This document shows positions 13,773-17,118 of a stretch of DNA of 17,118 nt, in pieces; the stretch's first letter is position 1; each line of letters begins with the position of its first letter. The DNA is from Phenylobacterium aquaticum (GTDB lineage Bacteria; Pseudomonadota; Alphaproteobacteria; Caulobacterales; Caulobacteraceae), in the NCBI RefSeq assembly GCF_947378715.1, contig NZ_CANCLE010000082.1, positions 1 through 17,118 of the forward strand. The letters run 5' to 3'. The translations under genes were made by a program, and so were the position numbers. Under the pieces are notes generated by a model that searched no databases, was not told the DNA's origin, and saw nothing but the letters and a program-made list of their open reading frames with translations.

Positions 13773-14702
13773 TCAGACCGCGACGGCCAATCGCTCCTTG
13801 GCCTTGTACTCGACGGTCAGTTCCAGATTGCGGTTGATCCGCTCGGCCTGGGCCACGTCGGCCTCGTCCACCCCCATCAGGGTCAGGATCGCGTCGATGT
13901 GAACCTCGACGATCTCGGCGTCGCAGGCCTGGGGCCCGCCCATGGCGTCGATATAGCCCAAGAGGGAATTGGTGGTCCGCTCGATGGTGCGGTCGCGCAC
14001 CTGCAGGGCGCGGAAGCGGGTGTGCTGCATGACCCGATAGGTCATCTGCAGCATGGCGCGGTCCAGGCCGTGCCGGGCGCGGATCATCCGGCGCAGGGCG
14101 TTCAGCTCCACGGCGATGGTCTGGCGGGTGAGGTTGCGCTCCTTGGCGTCGGAGACCTCGACCGGATCCTGGCGGCGACGCATGGGTCCGGAATAGTCGA
14201 CCTCGGCCTTGCGGCGGCGATCGGGGCCGACATAGGCCTCGCTGACCACGAAGGGCCGGGGCCGGCGCAGCACCAGCTGGATGCGCGACAAAAGGGAGGC
14301 CGGAGTGAAGGGCTTGAGCACGAACTCATTGACCCCGGCCAGCCGCGCCAGCTCGACGTCCAGCATGGCGGCGTTGGCGCTGACCATCACCACCGGGACC
14401 TGGGGATTGGGGATGAAGGGGTCGGGCCGCAACGCCGCATGGCGCACTGTGCGGGTGAAGGTCAGGCCGTCCATGTCGGGCATGCAGCGGTCGGCGAAGA
14501 TGATGTCTGGATTGCGCGCGTGCAGCGTGTGCAGCGCGGCCTCGGCGTCGGTCTGCACATAGACCTCGCCCACCCCGCCGGCGCGCAGCACATCGGCGAT
14601 CAGCCGGGCGGTGTGGCCGTGATCGTCCAGCACCAGGACGCACAGTCGCGCCAGGTCTCCGCGTGTGACATTGGTGCTCGGCAGACTGCGCGGCGCGCTC
14701 AT
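13773..14702 (-). CDS. Response regulator: REC domain plus uncharacterised helical C-terminal region
   Basis: 309 residues. The receiver domain spans about 20-145: the acidic pair is in LVLDDHGHTARL (26-27), the phosphoacceptor Asp71 in IIFADRCMPDMDG, Ser108 in VVMVSANA and Lys130 in EFVLKPF. A linker with YVGPDRRRK (about 158-165) and GPMRRRQDP follows. The final 130 residues have no helix-turn-helix, kinase, GGDEF or EAL motif that I can see; they look largely helical and charged (ERNLTRQTIAVELNALRRM, VRDRTIERTTNSLLGYIDAM). It would be phosphorylated by a histidine kinase, but none is encoded here. GPDRRR linkers recur, from memory, in alphaproteobacterial signalling proteins. It is first in a same-strand group with msrC, 25 bases downstream. 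Confidence 0.9.
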   Translation of the reverse strand: MSAPRSLPSTNVTRGDLARLCVLVLDDHGHTARLIADVLRAGGVGEVYVQTDAEAALHTLHARNPDIIFADRCMPDMDGLTFTRTVRHAALRPDPFIPNPQVPVVMVSANAAMLDVELARLAGVNEFVLKPFTPASLLSRIQLVLRRPRPFVVSEAYVGPDRRRKAEVDYSGPMRRRQDPVEVSDAKERNLTRQTIAVELNALRRMIRARHGLDRAMLQMTYRVMQHTRFRALQVRDRTIERTTNSLLGYIDAMGGPQACDAEIVEVHIDAILTLMGVDEADVAQAERINRNLELTVEYKAKERLAVAV

Positions 14703-14775
14703 GATCCCAACCTGATGGCTCGGGAGGATTGTGACGACGCACGGTTGAAGGGAAGTTTACCGTCGGAATCCAAAA

Positions 14776-14790
14776 GCCCCAGATTGGGGC
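14776..14790. promoter_or_regulatory. Small hairpin in the divergent intergenic region
   Basis: GCCCC (14776-14780) and GGGGC (14786-14790) pair around AGATT. On the minus strand it is followed by TTTT, like a short terminator. It lies in the 106-base gap between the divergent response-regulator and M24 peptidase genes, which must hold both promoters; I cannot assign -35/-10 elements with confidence. Confidence 0.25.
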
Positions 14791-14808
14791 GGAGCGCGAG
14801 CAACAGCC

Positions 14809-16017
14809 ATGACCCAAGGTATCGGCGGATCGACGGCCCAGGCGGAACTGGCCGACCTCGCCCCCTGGCCCCATCCCGCCCCGGCGATCAGCGCCGCTGA
14901 GCGGCTGGCGCGCATGGCCCGGGCCCGGGAGTTGATGGTCGAGATCGGCGCCGAGGCCCTGTTGATAGGAGCCGGCGCCAGCCTGCGCTATTTCACCGGC
15001 GTCGGCTGGGGCGCGACCGAGCGGCTGGTCGCCCTGCTGCTGCCCCGGGACGGCCTGCCGCGCATGATCTGCCCGCGCTTTGAGCTGGGCTCCCTGGAGG
15101 CCAGCCTCGGGATCACCGCCGGGGTCGACCTGTGGGAGGAGCATCAGAGCCCCTACGTCCTGACCGCCCAGGCCCTGATCGACGTCGGCGCCAGCCGGGT
15201 CGCCATCGACCCCGCCCTGCCCTTCTTCGTGACCCACGGCCTGGGCAAGGCCGCGCCAGACCTCGTCCTGCTGGACGGGGCGCCCGTGGTCAACGGCTGC
15301 CGGATGATCAAGTCAGCCGCCGAGCTGGCCCTGATGGCCCAGGCCAAGGCCATGACGCTTGAGGTCCACCGCCGCGCCGCCGCCATCCTGCGCGAAGGGA
15401 TCACCACCGCAGAGGTCCGCCGCTTCATCGACCAGGCGCACCGGGCGCTGGGCGCCGACGACGGCTCCAGCTTCTGCGCGGTGCAGTTCGGCGTCGCCAG
15501 CGCCTATCCCCACGGCCTGCCCGGCGAACAGACGCTGAAGTCCGGCGAGCTGGTGCTGATCGACACCGGATGTCGGGTCCAGGGCTATAACTCCGACATC
15601 ACCCGCACCTACATCTTCGGCGAGCCCACGGCCGAGCACCGCCGCATCTGGGACATCGAGAAGCGCGCCCAAGCCGCCGCCTTCGCCGCCGTGAAGCCCG
15701 GCGCGCCTTGCGAAGAGATCGACGCCGTGGCCCGCGCGGTCCTGGCCGCCGAGGGCCTCGGCCCCGACTACGCCCTGCCCGGCCTGCCGCACCGCACCGG
15801 CCACGGCATCGGCCTGTCGATCCACGAGGCGCCCTATCTGGTGCGCGGCGACAAGACCCCGCTCGCGCCCGGCATGTGCTTTTCCAACGAGCCGATGATC
15901 GTCATCCCCGACCAGTTCGGCATCCGGCTGGAGGATCATTTCCACGTCACCGAGGACGGCGCCGCCTGGTTCACCGAGCCCCAGCTCGACCTCGAGGCGC
16001 CGTTCGGGAATCGGTAA
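14809..16017 (+). CDS. M24-family metallopeptidase (Xaa-Pro aminopeptidase-like)
   Basis: 402 residues in two parts. The N-terminal creatinase-like domain (about 30-165) includes LLIGAGASLRYFTGVGW. The C-terminal pita-bread domain has all five metal ligands: Asp252 in LVLIDTGCRVQGYNSD, Asp263, His332 in RTGHGIGL, Glu361 in FSNEPMIV and Glu375 in RLEDHFHV. Family members remove an N-terminal residue before proline or cleave dipeptides, using two Mn, Co or Zn ions. Creatinase shares the fold but lacks the metal set, so a peptidase is favoured. No signal peptide is seen, so it is probably cytoplasmic. ATG 14809 has only a distant GGAG. It is divergent from the response regulator and is directly followed by a perfect hairpin. 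Confidence 0.92.
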   Translation: MTQGIGGSTAQAELADLAPWPHPAPAISAAERLARMARARELMVEIGAEALLIGAGASLRYFTGVGWGATERLVALLLPRDGLPRMICPRFELGSLEASLGITAGVDLWEEHQSPYVLTAQALIDVGASRVAIDPALPFFVTHGLGKAAPDLVLLDGAPVVNGCRMIKSAAELALMAQAKAMTLEVHRRAAAILREGITTAEVRRFIDQAHRALGADDGSSFCAVQFGVASAYPHGLPGEQTLKSGELVLIDTGCRVQGYNSDITRTYIFGEPTAEHRRIWDIEKRAQAAAFAAVKPGAPCEEIDAVARAVLAAEGLGPDYALPGLPHRTGHGIGLSIHEAPYLVRGDKTPLAPGMCFSNEPMIVIPDQFGIRLEDHFHVTEDGAAWFTEPQLDLEAPFGNR

Positions 16018-16041
16018 GTCCCGCCTCTCGCGAGGCGGGAC
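16018..16041. terminator. Perfect 10-bp hairpin between convergent genes, bidirectional terminator
   Basis: GTCCCGCCTC (16018-16027) pairs exactly with GAGGCGGGAC (16032-16041) around TCGC. The stem starts on the base after the M24 stop and ends seven bases before the stop of the convergent acyl-CoA dehydrogenase. No T-run follows on either strand, so it is a GC-rich hairpin of the kind common in high-GC genomes. Confidence 0.65.
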
Positions 16042-16047
16042 GCGCCG

Positions 16048-17118
16048 TCAGATCAGGTCGCCACCGGCCGCCGAGGCCGTGGTGCCGTGCGCCTTGAAGG
16101 CCTTGATCACGTTGCGGCCCACCGTCCAGCGGTGCACCTCGTCCGGTCCGTCCACCAGCCGCTGCGAACGGATGTGGGTGTACCAGCGGGCCAGCGGGGT
16201 GTCGGTGGAATAGCCCAGCGCCCCATGCAGCTGGATGGCGGTGTCCACCACCTTGTGGACCATGTGGGCCAGGAACACCTTGGCGATGGAGTTCTCCTGG
16301 CGCAGGTCCAGGCCCTTCTCAGCCTTGTAGGCGATGTGCAGCAGCATGAGGCGGGCCATGTAGAGCTCGCTGGCGCAGTCGGCGAGCATCCACTGCACGC
16401 CCTGGCGCTCATCCAGCGGCTTGCCGAAGGTCGAGCGGCTGGTCACGTGGGCGGCGGCCAGGTCGAGCGCCCGCTGGGCCATGGCGACATTGTGCATGCC
16501 GTGCCGCAGCCGGCCATAGGCCAGGCGGTGCTGGCCCATGTTGAAGCCGTTGCCCTCCCCGCCCAGCAGGTTCTCGGCCGGCACCACCAGGTTCTCGATA
16601 GCGATCTCCGAGTGACCGCCGCCCAGCACGTGGGACAGAGGGCTTTCCGCCGCCATGGTGCCGATGTCGCGGACGATCCGGTAGCCTGGATTGGGCAGCT
16701 CGACGATGAAGGTCGAGAACTGCTGGTGGCGCGGGGCGTCGGGGTCGGTCTTGGCCATCACCAGCGCGATGTCGGCGACGCTGGCCGCCGAGGAGAACCA
16801 CTTCTCGCCGTTCAGGACATAGTTCTCGTTGCCGTCCTTGATCGCCGTCGTCTGCATGCCGGTGGCGTCGGCGCCGGCCGCCTTCTCGGTCATCGAGTAG
16901 CAGATGCGCTTCTCGCCGTTCAGCAGCGGCTTGAGGAACTTTTCCTTCTGGTAGGGGGTGCCGTGGGCCAGCAGGGTCATCATGGTGGCGTCATCGGGGC
17001 CCTGGGTGTTCATCGACAGGGCGCCCAGATAGCTCTCGCCCAGTTCCATCTGCACCAGGGCGTTGGCCAGGGGACCGAGGCCCATGCCGCCGTGCTCGAC
17101 CGGGATGAAGGGGCACCA
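16048..17118 (-). CDS. Acyl-CoA dehydrogenase (5' truncated by window edge)
   Basis: The frame is open to the window end: residues WCPFIPVEHGG (17086-17118) precede the internal Met at 17085, so the true start is beyond the edge. The visible 356 residues are most of a usual 400-residue protein. CYSMTEKAAGADATGMQTTA is the FAD-binding loop region and GEKWFSSAASVADIALVMAK the following strands. ARGLRHG-like AYGRLRHGMHNVAMAQRALD opens the C-terminal helical domain, followed by AIQLHGALGYSTDTPLARWY and VDGPDEVHRWTVGR. The last two match the ACAD10/11-like, long-chain-type branch, where acyl-CoA is oxidised to 2-enoyl-CoA with electrons passed to ETF. It fits with the thiolase/SDR pair as fatty-acid breakdown, but the substrate is not shown. 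Confidence 0.92.
   Translation of the reverse strand, partial: WCPFIPVEHGGMGLGPLANALVQMELGESYLGALSMNTQGPDDATMMTLLAHGTPYQKEKFLKPLLNGEKRICYSMTEKAAGADATGMQTTAIKDGNENYVLNGEKWFSSAASVADIALVMAKTDPDAPRHQQFSTFIVELPNPGYRIVRDIGTMAAESPLSHVLGGGHSEIAIENLVVPAENLLGGEGNGFNMGQHRLAYGRLRHGMHNVAMAQRALDLAAAHVTSRSTFGKPLDERQGVQWMLADCASELYMARLMLLHIAYKAEKGLDLRQENSIAKVFLAHMVHKVVDTAIQLHGALGYSTDTPLARWYTHIRSQRLVDGPDEVHRWTVGRNVIKAFKAHGTTASAAGGDLI

Noticed and set aside
1..17118. CRISPR arrays, tRNA/rRNA genes, transposases, prophage or toxin-antitoxin genes
   Set aside because: I saw no regularly spaced repeats, tRNA-like cloverleaf, transposase motif or small paired toxin-antitoxin genes; the only repeat structures are those listed.

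Overview
The window is dense, GC-rich DNA, almost entirely coding, with no tRNA, rRNA, CRISPR array, transposase or phage gene. The gene set suggests an alphaproteobacterium of the Caulobacterales (Caulobacter/Phenylobacterium type). It includes a FecI-type sigma/FecR/STN-TonB receptor cassette, a second TonB receptor, acyl-CoA dehydrogenases, a thiolase, a response regulator with a GPDRRR linker, and a palindromic intergenic repeat. The genus is an inference from memory; no marker gene is present.

Layout. (a) 1-1422: the 3' end of an acyl-CoA dehydrogenase (+), then on the minus strand a MAPEG-family membrane protein and a polysaccharide-deacetylase-fold protein. (b) 1553-7919, all plus strand: ECF sigma factor, a possible 37-codon bridging ORF, FecR anti-sigma regulator, STN-domain TonB-dependent receptor, WaaE-like glycosyltransferase, and a lipoprotein of the PQQ-type sugar dehydrogenase family. 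(c) 7916-9967, minus: a second TonB-dependent receptor whose stop overlaps the lipoprotein's stop. (d) 10132-12010, minus: a thiolase followed closely by a short-chain dehydrogenase, probably one transcript. (e) 12011-12276: the only sizeable non-coding stretch, with a direct repeat near the thiolase start and a large nested inverted-repeat element. (f) 12277-14702, minus: response regulator, free-methionine sulfoxide reductase and GT2 glycosyltransferase in one transcriptional direction. (g) 14809-16017, plus: M24 peptidase. A perfect 10-bp hairpin separates it from a convergent acyl-CoA dehydrogenase that runs off the right edge.

How the genes work together. Region (b) looks like a cell-surface signalling unit. 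Ligand binding at the receptor would be relayed by its STN domain to FecR in the inner membrane and then to the ECF sigma factor. Regions (d), (g) and the two window edges are dominated by fatty-acyl/CoA metabolism.

The two most unusual observations are in region (b). The TonB receptor's signal peptide and STN domain are in frame with the barrel but have no ATG, GTG or TTG start. A 37-codon ORF overlaps the sigma stop (TGATG) and the FecR start (ATGA), and so could couple their translation. I found no clear evidence of a wholly new defence, mobile or biosynthetic system.
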